Assembly (NCBI RefSeq): GCF_004138285.1
Contig: NZ_SCFN01000005.1
Location: 1 to 64,000, forward strand
DNA from: Gottfriedia acidiceleris
GTDB lineage: Bacteria; Bacillota; Bacilli; Bacillales; Bacillaceae_G
Length of the DNA stretch: 64,000 nt
Reading direction: 5' to 3'
The position numbers and the translations under genes are program-made. This document shows positions 57,801-64,000 of this stretch, in pieces. Position 1 is the stretch's first letter; every line of letters starts with the position of its first letter. The notes under the pieces were generated by a model. That model was given only the letters and a program-made list of their open reading frames with translations. It ran no database searches and was not told the DNA's origin.

Positions 57801-59912
57801 AAACAAGGGATAACACTTACAAAACCAGCAGGCACAATCTATGCTGGAAAAGACTTAGTGATGACATATAATCCTAGTACAGCAGCATCTGATTGGATAT
57901 CTGCAGTGAAGGCTGGTGGCGATATTAAATTTGGCACATCAATCAAAACGAAAGTTAACGTTGATGAAACAGCAGGAACAATAACAATTCCATATAATTT
58001 GGTAAGAACTGATGGTGGTGGTGCAGTTTCAAGGAATTTAAGTGTGACAGCTCCAGGATATGCTGACACGATTATGACTGTAACTGTTACACCTCAAACT
58101 GCGCCTGTGCTTACGCTTTCTGCGCCTACAGGAACACCGCAGTTTGGCGACACCATTACTTATAAGATTAACGGTGATGATAATCCACTGTGGAGAAGTT
58201 CAATTTTCCTTGCGTCAACATCAGATCAAACCGTAGACAATGGTGATGTGACAATTCAGATGTCATCAGTTATATCAGTCAAACCATATGTCACAACATC
58301 TGTAGCAAATGGTACAGGGGCAGTAACGATTGACGGGTACGTAACACAGTCGAATACAGTAGCGGGTAATAAGAACGTTAGGTTCAAATCACCATACTTT
58401 ACACCAATTACAATTGCTCAACCATTTACTCAAAGAACGGCACCAACGCCTACTTTGACACCAAGTGGAATTGGTAAGCCAGTTATTGTGACAGTTCCGA
58501 ACAATGCTGAAAACATGAGATGGGCAAATGCTACAAAAGCAGTTTCAGGTGATATTACGGTAGGAGGAGTATCGATTAAAGCGGGTACGACTATCTCATC
58601 TGATGAAAGAAATATCACGATTACAATGCCTGGAACTGCATTCCCAGCAACGGGTAATATTGAGGTCAAGTTTACAGCTTATTGCTACCCTGTTACGTCT
58701 GTAACTCAAGTAGTTAAGAATAATGCACCAGTGTTTGCATCAAAAATTGCTTATATTCAAGAAGATACACCAATCACTACTAGCTACAATCAAGATTCAA
58801 ATTGGGTTGCAGCGTCACCTGTTGTTTCACTAAATGGCAAAGTAGTTGATTCTGGCAAGTACACGCTTACAGCTAATGAACTGACATTTGTTGATAGATC
58901 TTTATTTAAAGACCTAGGTGAATATGAGTTTACAATTTCTACTCCTGGTTATACTGATACGTCATTTACGATAATCATTAGTGATGATTTGTCACATTTG
59001 ATTTCGGCAACATCAGACAGCAATGGAAAAATTGATCCAGAAGGCTTCGTTTCGGTAAAACATGGATCTAACCAAACGTTTAAAATCACACCGAATACTG
59101 GTTTTGAGATTGGAAGCGTTAAGGTTGATGGGCAAGAAGTAACAGTAACAAATGGCGAGTACACATTTACAAACATCACGAAGAATCATTCAATCAATGT
59201 AACGTTCAAACAAATCGTTCACATCATCACGGCAACAGCTGGAAGCAACGGAATGATTAGTCCGAACGGTAGAATTGCTACGAATTATGGAACGAACCAA
59301 ACGTTTACAGTCACACCTTATGAAGGTTATGAGGTTGCAACGTTTAAAGTAGATGGTGTGGATGCACAGTTAACAAACAATACGTACACATTTACGAACG
59401 TAACGAAAGATCATACGATTAATGTAACGTTTAAACAAATCGTACACACAATCACAGCAGCAGCTGGAAGCAATGGGACGATCAGTCCAAGCGGTAATGT
59501 TTCTGTAAATTATGGAAAGGATCAAACATTTACGGTTACACCGAATAAAGGCTATGAAGTTGCTACATTTACTGTTGATGGTGTGAATGCAAATCTTACA
59601 AATAACTCTTATACGTTTACAAATGTAACAAAAGACCACACGATTAACGTTACGTTCAAGAAGATCGTTTACACAATCGTAGCATCAGCTGAAGGCAATG
59701 GAACGATTAGCCCAAGTGGTATACTTTCTGTAGATGAAGGAGCAAATCAAACATTCAAAATTACACCTGATAAGGGTAACTATGAGGTTGCAACATTTAA
59801 AGTAGACGGAGTAGCTGCACAGTTAACAAATAATACTTACACGTTTACGAATATAACAAAGAATCATACAATCAGTGTAACGTTCAAACATAAAGGAAGC
59901 AGTGGAAAGTAA
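51879..59912 (+). CDS. Giant secreted S8 protease with seven HID-like repeats and four C-terminal repeats
   Basis: A 2677-residue exoprotein. The signal peptide ends near AFA-MT (about 30), followed by an I9-type propeptide (about 75-190) and a low-complexity Ser/Pro/Gly linker. The S8 triad is Asp297 (VIDTGLD), His362 (SHGTHVAG) and Ser702 (GTSMATPHVAG), with a PA domain at about 525-620. Beta-sandwich domains and a dockerin-like pair of calcium loops follow (about 1523-1580; DVNGDDVIDMRD and DLNFDGSIDYTD). Seven divergent repeats, resembling the Shr-like HID/DUF1533 family, lie at about 1590-2360. Four InlB-like repeats of about 75 residues begin near 2372, 2448, 2523 and 2598. No sortase or SLH anchor. 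GGAAGGA lies eleven bases before the ATG. Confidence 0.92.
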   Translation: MRHRKMKKMIMSTFLATSTLLGYTVPAFAMTSGSSAEKTIQTQLTSNSKVDLNQAQQLQNLYLEKIKFDPKLLDSSKQLDLIVQFDVDPAAIQMLNQQKNTSSAKFSVNQESTNEVTLDSAKAAVNETHSNFKSFVNSESRALKDAGVTNQIKIGREFTQVFNGLAVKIPKQSLNNLLALPYVKSVFLNVKYAPIPASQSIDAPASVTGDGKVSEKKADPNLLPVIRSDRSNGQSTSGTSEQPAANSGNSFTPNGTVPPPGPEGPQSGETAVLDWLKIHDLQNENITGKGVKVGVIDTGLDYNHPDLAGEYQGGKDFVDNDNDPMETVYSDWLAAKNANDALPPEQQDPYFPTDYHNYITSHGTHVAGTIAGQSRNNSPYALKGVAPEVQLYAYRVLGPHGGTDEAVMGGIEQSYKDGCQVINLSLGAPVNDSLSPNAVAINNITDLGVTAVIAAGNSGPGAATLGTPGTAAKAITVGAITYPKEVPTFDIHSFGETGEETFTNVNTRLVGRDFTETDTKLSDSTQYDIVDAGYGTPAWYEDLQKKNIIVKDKVVLVKRGAAPINELMMYAAGQHVKAMILWNPTDIPGLLFDDQGYYPFYLGASGGSVYTLQLSTNDGPKFYNAFKNGTIKKFSVRNAANYKMGGNTLADFSSTGPVSGTLAIKPDVIAPGVDIFSTAPYDIWEPNNKDYSNAYQTMSGTSMATPHVAGMAALILAAHPNYKPEDVKAVLMQTADPINTQKSVYQIGSGKTDPYQAVHTDMLFKVKDYIQSRSSLDDSSNSNIISVTNTTSSFSFGYTARQEDGSVMKTGDLYITNNSNATKTFDTSSAFFKDTLVKNGQDGTTEGAKISLSDASAPGAELTSITVPAGSTVHLIAKFTTPTSAASGFYEAYINFVNSTSSTETYRIPLAINIQSRGVDFRIARKAITLSGNKNFNPNTYAVTPQTYAGIRVKSPIDPLFGLKLYVMDITGKNYIGFITALNTSSLGLGNISYVPFMLNGSYLPYSTPISKDDPNLTLKLTQQSSTAKIADEGGYVIQARALDASTGKLYEVNDTVYIDNTAPTVQMDEGSKPGIYEIDPNGPMTDGALKWFSGKAYDSNIDYMKNVGHETLAPAPPVYDTDTKVSQSLGKIDGMLGDSNSAPYVNYFLDMNEDGKFKFGISKEDVINTDADSQKENYGTQFRIYPEDYSYAGNLETQGKYYYFVKKGNEYVVNRFARLDTPGSTTLNGIDPAFLADKTLIAKGDNFKSTLNIKYPKNVVGAKFYIDRLDFTDIMDIDFSAQYKAFLASKGITADKNWIHKDLDVNGDFMFNFNLPESVQAQGVLNSADTISDGTAKEMPILDITYKVTNDSGLDTMWLVGSGNIPEITTYSDGKTGMDRVPIFQDKFLHIKGGASIYGGIKPEGFQNYPTAPNVYGMSTPITTKDSGVEIKFEDPNAGGINSVIPIASDPASSSSSINEGIVQNGLFTAALPMQAGDKPYNYTMKMPGHLSYYGKLAVNSAGQYGYSAGGNYSVPSAVMLAGDVNGDDVIDMRDIEAESTAYNDYVAAPSTYSRAADLNFDGSIDYTDFEYIVKNFGKYNTTAPNADALAGTIVSTTSKEITLTGFNKLPSGSDLSAFNTVVKPVPYIKTSDSTAFVYYGKVNPFQLFSVKYKTPDVFNASTLTQIEDVAWRTALEGNGGQILIDGVDRKAATNIYNGVSTNSIVSKVVSGKGQYEFDPSLFQSPGIHTIVFKAPGYMDRSLKFRMLGGAFTSSFNLLAPNNITSIGKAVTYSLADGTGSTAAHYRDIWKPNMTSITVTKPNGDVAVTYAGTELEALFNQVTPANATTFNFTIPAGVFSTPSVFDGLGFTDWKITINADNYSSYTFYQRINAFSAPTLTAESNRYFNDGNSNPISITAGTTNDTQAWRDAITAIQVGSTTIARADFETNNITLGAPGTPIKINKSLITAPGSVKINIIAPNYQNATVDQPFYKQGITLTKPAGTIYAGKDLVMTYNPSTAASDWISAVKAGGDIKFGTSIKTKVNVDETAGTITIPYNLVRTDGGGAVSRNLSVTAPGYADTIMTVTVTPQTAPVLTLSAPTGTPQFGDTITYKINGDDNPLWRSSIFLASTSDQTVDNGDVTIQMSSVISVKPYVTTSVANGTGAVTIDGYVTQSNTVAGNKNVRFKSPYFTPITIAQPFTQRTAPTPTLTPSGIGKPVIVTVPNNAENMRWANATKAVSGDITVGGVSIKAGTTISSDERNITITMPGTAFPATGNIEVKFTAYCYPVTSVTQVVKNNAPVFASKIAYIQEDTPITTSYNQDSNWVAASPVVSLNGKVVDSGKYTLTANELTFVDRSLFKDLGEYEFTISTPGYTDTSFTIIISDDLSHLISATSDSNGKIDPEGFVSVKHGSNQTFKITPNTGFEIGSVKVDGQEVTVTNGEYTFTNITKNHSINVTFKQIVHIITATAGSNGMISPNGRIATNYGTNQTFTVTPYEGYEVATFKVDGVDAQLTNNTYTFTNVTKDHTINVTFKQIVHTITAAAGSNGTISPSGNVSVNYGKDQTFTVTPNKGYEVATFTVDGVNANLTNNSYTFTNVTKDHTINVTFKKIVYTIVASAEGNGTISPSGILSVDEGANQTFKITPDKGNYEVATFKVDGVAAQLTNNTYTFTNITKNHTISVTFKHKGSSGK
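58996..59890 (+). repeat. Four tandem 224-228-bp coding repeats at the 3' end of the giant protease
   Basis: Units begin near 58996, 59220, 59445 and 59670. Each encodes a GSNG turn, an NQTFKITP-like strand, a VDG turn and TFTNVTKDHTINVTF-like ends. The second and third are the closest to each other. Such arrays tend to vary in copy number. Confidence 0.85.
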
Positions 59913-60053
59913 TGGCACAAATAGCACGGGTCGGTAAAGCTTCAGCTATTGATGGAGCAAGTAAATCGTTCAAGAAAAAATAAGTGCCGTTAAACAATTA
60001 CAAAATATATGTTTTCGAATGAGGAATTAAAGGGCTCATTTTGAGTCGCATTA

Positions 60054-60087
60054 GGCTGTCGGGACTTTCTCGACAGTCTCTTTTTTT
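60054..60087 (+). terminator. Terminator after the giant protease
   Basis: CTGTCGGG (60056-60063) pairs with CTCGACAG (60069-60076), one G-T pair, loop ACTTT, then TCTC and seven T. It closes the protease island. Confidence 0.88.
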
Positions 60088-60207
60088 GTGTACAAATCAA
60101 TTAAGTCGGAGTAAATTTAGACTAAAATTTGGTTCAATTAAATAATTTTAAAATAATAAGCAAATCTTTCCTTCAGTTATTTTATACTGTTCACGAGACA
60201 AAGTTAA

Positions 60208-60221
60208 AATAAGCGCTTACT
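60208..60221 (+). promoter_or_regulatory. Possible cre site (CcpA) upstream of mqo
   Basis: AATAAGCGCTTACT matches the catabolite-response consensus TGWAARCGYTWWCA at about 11-12 of 14 positions, including the central GCGC. It lies 340 bases before mqo, so a link to that gene depends on where the promoter is. Confidence 0.35.
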
Positions 60222-60375
60222 ATATAAAGGTAGGGTTCATTAACTAATAGTGAATTAGAATTTATTTTTCTAAAATAAGGACCTTAATGATAGATTTTTA
60301 ACTTTTTTACATTGTTTAAATAGTTTATAATTATCAGATAAAGAAAAAATTTTTTAGGACAATAAATAATAGAAA

Positions 60376-60449
60376 TATACTATTAATTGGATATAATTAA
60401 ATAGTGATATACTATTATTAAAATGTAGCTTAAATGTGTTATACTATTA
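60376..60449 (+). repeat. Three copies of TATACTATTA at exact 32-bp spacing before mqo
   Basis: Copies lie at 60376-60385, 60408-60417 and 60440-60449. The first and third extend to TATACTATTAAT-NN-GATATAATT. The spacing equals three helical turns. They may be operators for a multimeric regulator or stacked -10-like elements. TATAAT at 60456-60461 is a candidate -10. Confidence 0.7.
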
Positions 60450-60479
60450 ATAAGATATAATTGAGACAGAAAAGGTGTG

Positions 60480-60521
60480 TTCCTAGGTGGTGCCTTGCTT
60501 TTTGTGACACCTAAGCAGGAA
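60480..60521 (+). promoter_or_regulatory. Structured leader hairpin of mqo, type unknown
   Basis: TTCCT-AGGTG (60480-60489) pairs with CACCT-(AAGC)-AGGAA (60508-60521), so the stem has an asymmetric AAGC bulge and an 18-base loop. ACTTTTTT follows shortly after (60527-60534). I do not recognise a known riboswitch. It could be an RNA- or protein-controlled leader. Confidence 0.4.
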
Positions 60522-60562
60522 AACCTACTTTTTTGCAAATAAAGGGGAAAAGGAAGGTTATT

Positions 60563-62062
60563 ATGAGCAACAGACAAACTAGAACAGACATTATCTTAAT
60601 TGGTGCCGGAGTCATGAGCGCGACTTTGGGATCATTACTAAAAGAGTTAGCACCGGAAATGGAAATTAAAGTATTTGAGAAATTAGAAAAAGCAGGAGAA
60701 GAAAGCTCTAATGAGTGGAATAATGCAGGTACGGGACATGCTGCATTATGTGAGCTTAACTATACATCAGAAAAAGCTGATGGATCGATTGATATTAGCA
60801 AAGCAATAAAAATTAATGAACAGTTTCAACTTTCAAGACAATTTTGGTCATATCTTGTAAACAACAACTTGATTGGTAATCCTCAAGACTTTATCATGCC
60901 AATTCCTCATATGAGTCTAGTGCAAGGTAAAGAAAATGTGGAATTTTTGAATAAACGATTTGAAGCGCTTTCTAAAAATCCTCTATTCAAAGGGATGGAA
61001 TACTCAGAAGACGCCCAAAAGTTGAAAGAATGGATCCCGCTAATCATGGAAGGACGCACATCTAATGAACCAATAGCGGCAACAAAAATAGACTCAGGAA
61101 CGGACGTAAACTTTGGCGCTTTAACACGTATGATGTTTGAGCACTTAGAGAGTAATAATGTAGAGATAAACTATAGACATAGTGTTGAGGACATTAAACG
61201 CACTAGTGACGGCGGGTGGGAAGTAAAAGTGTATAATATGAGCACTGGTAACATCGATTCCCACATTGCAAAATTCGTGTTTATCGGAAGTGGAGGAGCT
61301 AGTCTACCTTTACTGCAAAAAACTGGTATCCCTGAGTCAAAACATATTGGAGGGTTCCCTGTAAGTGGGCTATTCTTAGTATGTAAAAATCCAGAGGTTG
61401 CGAAGCAGCACCATGCAAAAGTATACGGAAAAGCTAAAGTTGGTGCACCACCAATGTCTGTTCCGCATCTTGATACAAGATATATCGATAACCAAAAGTC
61501 GCTATTATTTGGACCTTTTGCTGGGTTTTCACCAAAGTTCTTAAAAACAGGTTCTAATATGGATCTGATTAGTTCTGTAAAACCAAATAACGTCATGACG
61601 ATGTTAGCGGCAGGCGTAAAAGAGATGTCATTAACTAAATATTTAATCCAACAAGTCTTATTATCGAATGAAAAACGTATGGAAGAATTACGTGAATTTA
61701 TTCCAAACGCTAAGAGTGAGGATTGGGATATCGTAGTTGCTGGTCAACGTGTACAAGTTATTAAAGACACGCCAGCTGGAAAAGGAACACTTCAATTTGG
61801 TACTGAAGTAGTTAGTGCTGCTGATGGTTCGATCGCGGCATTACTTGGAGCATCTCCAGGTGCTTCGACAGCTGTTCACGTAATGCTTGAAGTATTAGAA
61901 AAATGCTTCCCACAACATATGATGGAATGGGCTCCAAAAATTAGAGAAATGATTCCTTCATTTGGTTTATCTCTAGAAGAACATCCAGAACTTTTAGAGA
62001 AAATTCAAGTTTCAACTTCAAATACGCTTGGATTAAACGAAAAAGAGCTAGCTTATAGTTAA
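60563..62062 (+). CDS. mqo: Malate:quinone oxidoreductase
   Basis: FAD-linked membrane-associated enzyme that oxidises malate to oxaloacetate and passes electrons to quinone. The 499 residues have the FAD motif [12 protein letters not shown] (12-23), [31 protein letters not shown] and [15 protein letters not shown] near the end. GGAAGG lies six bases before the ATG at 60563; the frame opens ten codons earlier without a better site. Long upstream control region with repeats and a hairpin. Confidence 0.96.
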   Translation: MSNRQTRTDIILIGAGVMSATLGSLLKELAPEMEIKVFEKLEKAGEESSNEWNNAGTGHAALCELNYTSEKADGSIDISKAIKINEQFQLSRQFWSYLVNNNLIGNPQDFIMPIPHMSLVQGKENVEFLNKRFEALSKNPLFKGMEYSEDAQKLKEWIPLIMEGRTSNEPIAATKIDSGTDVNFGALTRMMFEHLESNNVEINYRHSVEDIKRTSDGGWEVKVYNMSTGNIDSHIAKFVFIGSGGASLPLLQKTGIPESKHIGGFPVSGLFLVCKNPEVAKQHHAKVYGKAKVGAPPMSVPHLDTRYIDNQKSLLFGPFAGFSPKFLKTGSNMDLISSVKPNNVMTMLAAGVKEMSLTKYLIQQVLLSNEKRMEELREFIPNAKSEDWDIVVAGQRVQVIKDTPAGKGTLQFGTEVVSAADGSIAALLGASPGASTAVHVMLEVLEKCFPQHMMEWAPKIREMIPSFGLSLEEHPELLEKIQVSTSNTLGLNEKELAYS

Positions 62063-62092
62063 CCTTTTTCAATTAAATAGCATAATCAAGTT

Positions 62093-62131
62093 AAGAACCT
62101 TCAATTTGAATTGGATTGAAGGTTCTTTTTA
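62093..62131 (+). terminator. Terminator after mqo
   Basis: AAGAACCTTCAAT (62093-62105) pairs perfectly with ATTGAAGGTTCTT (62115-62127), 9-base loop, then T. Confidence 0.93.
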
Positions 62132-62221
62132 TAGTCATATATAATTAGTGAAAGGAACTAAATAACAAAGATAATGATGAATCATGTCGATTTAAATTTT
62201 TTGAAAAATTGAAAAAAAGTA

Positions 62222-62250
62222 TTCATGATTTAAAAAAGAGGTGATATACT
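62222..62250 (+). promoter_or_regulatory. Likely promoter of the ABC transporter operon
   Basis: Weak -35 TTCATG (62222-62227), a 17-base spacer and -10 TATACT (62245-62250), directly upstream of the first operator. A poor -35 fits an activated or tightly regulated promoter. Confidence 0.45.
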
Positions 62251-62257
62251 ACATACA

Positions 62258-62277
62258 ACTGGTAATGACATCATTAC
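62258..62277 (+). promoter_or_regulatory. Operator 1 of the ABC transporter operon
   Basis: ACTGGTAATGACATCATTAC contains the perfect palindrome GTAATGA-CA-TCATTAC (62262-62277). It overlaps the expected transcription start, so a repressor here would block transcription. The style fits a GntR- or LacI-type regulator; the protein is unknown. Confidence 0.65.
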
Positions 62278-62360
62278 TAATGTGATTTTTATGAAAGTTA
62301 TACAGGAGGTGAATGTTTTATATTAGAAATTAAACAATTTTTGTAAGCCTTTTCAACTTA

Positions 62361-62380
62361 ACTGGTAATAACATCATGAC
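62361..62380 (+). promoter_or_regulatory. Operator 2 of the ABC transporter operon
   Basis: ACTGGTAATAACATCATGAC repeats operator 1 in direct orientation, 103 bp downstream, with two changes. It lies between a strong but gene-less Shine-Dalgarno (AGGAGG, 62304-62309) and the binding-protein gene. Confidence 0.6.
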
Positions 62381-62475
62381 AACATGTTTGTGGAGCACTA
62401 TTCCAAATCATGTCTTTTAGTGCAACTACTGGATTAAAAGGCTATTAAACTTTTAAGAGAAAGAAGGGGAATGGG

Positions 62476-63726
62476 ATGAAAAAGTGGCTTATTATGCTAC
62501 TAATCTTAGCTTTAGGCTTACTAGGATTAGCTGGATGTGGTAGCAGTGACACATCGGGAGATGCAAAAGATGGAAAGGTTGAAATTACTTACGGTTATTG
62601 GGATAAGAAACAAGTTCCCGCGGTTGATGAAATTATAAAATTATTTAATGAAAAGTACCCTAATATTAAAGTGAAAACTGAGCTTACTCCATATGCACAG
62701 TATTTCCAAAAGCTAGAAACAGCTGCAACAGGGGGAGCATTGCCTGATGTTTTTTGGATGAATGGCGCACATGTAGTCCAATATGCGGAAGGTAAAGTAA
62801 TAGTCCCTCTTAGTGACTTAGCATCTAAGGACAACTATAGTCTAGACAATTATCCTAAGTCATTAGTCGACCTTTATACAGTTGACGGAAAACTTTATGG
62901 TATTCCAAAAGACTTTGATATAACTGGATTTTGGTATAACAAAAAGATTTTTGATGAAGCTGGTATACCTTACCCAGATGATACTTGGGATTGGAATAAG
63001 TTAAAAGAAGTAGCTAAGAAGCTTACAAATAAAGAAAAAGGAATTTATGGTTTTGCAGCTTTAATGGGTAACCAAGGCGGTTATTATGATTTCATTTGGC
63101 AAAATGGTGGACATATTATTTCCGATGATGGCAAATCAGTCGGATTTGATCAACCTGAGGCTATTGAAGCACTTAAATATAACATTAGTTTTATAAAAGA
63201 AGGGCTTTCTCCAACACAAGCTCAAATGACAGAAACAGCACCATCGGAGTTATTCGCTTCAGGAAAAATTGCAATGATGTTTGATGGACCATGGATGGTT
63301 CCGGAGTATAAGAAAAATCCAGATTTAAATGTAGCTGTTGTACCAAAAGGAAAACAACGCGCAGTTTCTATTCATGGATTATCAAACGTGATTGCGGCAA
63401 ATACGAAGCATAAGGACGCTGCTTGGAAGTTTGTTCAGTTCCTAGGTTCAAAAGAAGCGGCTGAAATCTATGCAAAAACAGGTACTGTTATTCCTGCTTA
63501 CAATGGCACACAAGATGCTTGGTTAAAATCTGTTCCAAGTTTAAATCTTCAAGCCTTTATTGATGGAGTTGATTACTCTGTTCCTTTACCTAGTGTGAAA
63601 AATACGGGCGAAATCTGGCAGTATGAAACAGATATCTTGAAAAAGGCATGGAGTAATGAAGAAAGTGTTGAAGATGCTGCAAAAGAATTAACGAAAAAGG
63701 CAGACGAGGCACTAGCTAAGAACTAA
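62476..63726 (+). CDS. ABC transporter sugar-type solute-binding lipoprotein
   Basis: A 416-residue family 1 extracellular solute-binding protein, lipid-anchored through Cys21 (lipobox LAGC). Motifs LPDVFWMNGAHVVQYAEGK and YGIPKDFDITGFWYNKKIFD, and the typical SGKIAMMFDGPWMV, place it with carbohydrate-binding proteins. The sugar is not deducible. ATG after AAGGGG. A permease gene follows, so it heads a transport operon under the duplicated operators. Confidence 0.93.
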   Translation: MKKWLIMLLILALGLLGLAGCGSSDTSGDAKDGKVEITYGYWDKKQVPAVDEIIKLFNEKYPNIKVKTELTPYAQYFQKLETAATGGALPDVFWMNGAHVVQYAEGKVIVPLSDLASKDNYSLDNYPKSLVDLYTVDGKLYGIPKDFDITGFWYNKKIFDEAGIPYPDDTWDWNKLKEVAKKLTNKEKGIYGFAALMGNQGGYYDFIWQNGGHIISDDGKSVGFDQPEAIEALKYNISFIKEGLSPTQAQMTETAPSELFASGKIAMMFDGPWMVPEYKKNPDLNVAVVPKGKQRAVSIHGLSNVIAANTKHKDAAWKFVQFLGSKEAAEIYAKTGTVIPAYNGTQDAWLKSVPSLNLQAFIDGVDYSVPLPSVKNTGEIWQYETDILKKAWSNEESVEDAAKELTKKADEALAKN

Positions 63727-63732
63727 AAAATG

Positions 63733-63774
63733 AAGAGAAGAAGATCTCTAAAGCCTAAAATTACTTCTTCTCTT
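63733..63774 (+). terminator. Hairpin between binding protein and permease genes
   Basis: AAGAGAAGAAG (63733-63743) pairs perfectly with CTTCTTCTCTT (63764-63774) around a 20-base loop. The following sequence is only partly T-rich. Such hairpins often protect the abundant binding-protein mRNA while letting some transcription through. Confidence 0.6.
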
Positions 63775-63799
63775 TATTTCCTTAAAAGGAGTGAATACA

Positions 63800-64000
63800 G
63801 TGAAAGAAATGCCTCTACAAGTTGAAGTGAAATCAAAAAGTAAACTAAAAATACCAAGCTTATCAAAGACGAGAAAACGATCAGATTATTTTTGGGCGTA
63901 TTGTATGATTGCACCAACAATGATTGGTTTAACTATTTTCTACTTATGGCCAATCATTCAAACGATTTACTTCAGTTTTACAGAATGGGGAGCATTTGGG
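63800..64000 (+). CDS. ABC transporter permease, N-terminal part (cut by window edge)
   Basis: The first 67 codons of a carbohydrate ABC permease of the MalF/UgpA type. A hydrophilic basic start precedes the first membrane helix (MIAPTMIGLTIFYLWPIIQT) and the typical YFSFTEWGAFG. GTG start after AAAGGAG. The frame runs off the right end. Confidence 0.9.
   Translation, partial: MKEMPLQVEVKSKSKLKIPSLSKTRKRSDYFWAYCMIAPTMIGLTIFYLWPIIQTIYFSFTEWGAFG

Noticed and set aside
54281-59639. Many minus-strand frames opposite the giant protease
   Set aside because: Shadows of a long low-stop coding frame; none has a ribosome site or family resemblance.
37994-59912. Sortase (LPXTG) or S-layer (SLH) anchors on the large exoproteins
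   Set aside because: I looked at all three C-termini. None has LPXTG plus a hydrophobic tail, and none has SLH motifs; the first protease has a peptidoglycan-binding module instead.

Overview
The window is the replication-origin region of a low-GC Gram-positive bacterium of the family Bacillaceae. The evidence is the gene order dnaA-dnaN-yaaA-recF-gyrB-gyrA on one side of oriC and rpmH-rnpA-spoIIIJ-jag-mnmE-mnmG-rsmG-noc-parA-parB on the other, the walRKHIJ operon, spore-former genes (spoIIIJ, yyaC) and Bacillus-type ribosome binding sites with frequent TTG and GTG starts. The genus cannot be fixed from sequence alone; a member of the wider Bacillus/Gottfriedia group fits.

Layout. Positions 1-395 hold the promoter and 5' leader of a minus-strand rRNA operon whose 16S gene lies beyond the left edge. 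Positions 445-9253 (minus strand) carry gyrA, gyrB, recF, yaaA, dnaN and dnaA. The origin is bipartite: a DnaA-box cluster upstream of dnaA (9391-9652), and an unwinding region between dnaA and dnaN with a DnaA-trio array, a GC patch and DnaA boxes (7785-7895). Positions 10000-18963 (plus strand) run from rpmH to parB. Perfect parS sites lie in the noc leader, in parB and in walK. Positions 19066-28450 carry yyaC (minus), a MscS channel, yyzM, ychF, rpsF-ssb-rpsR, yybS, gdpP, rplI and dnaB. purA and four tRNA genes (Lys, Glu, Asp, Phe) follow, then walRKHIJ, a CxxH/CxxC protein and rlmH (30852-37258). A dense DnaA-box cluster surrounds the start of the last two genes. The htrC protease gene usually found after walJ is not there.

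From 37.3 to 60.1 kb, between the core gene rlmH and mqo, lies an accessory island for very large secreted proteins: a 1782-residue and a 2677-residue subtilisin-family protease, a 1096-residue secreted repeat protein, a two-component system with a multi-spanning sensor kinase, and a membrane protein with three Asp-box motifs. The two protease genes share an upstream control module: a C-rich motif repeated every 107-110 bp that ends in the same promoter core. Three related CCTCTC-type terminators mark the starts of the island's blocks.

The right end holds mqo, behind a promoter region with a motif repeated at exact 32-bp spacing, and the start of a sugar-type ABC transporter operon (binding lipoprotein plus a truncated permease) behind a duplicated operator.

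The core genes cooperate in initiating, segregating and unwinding the chromosome, in ribosome and tRNA maturation, and in cell-wall control. The most novel part is the secreted-protease island and its duplicated promoter modules. All functional statements rest on reading motifs and family resemblance; no database search was run.
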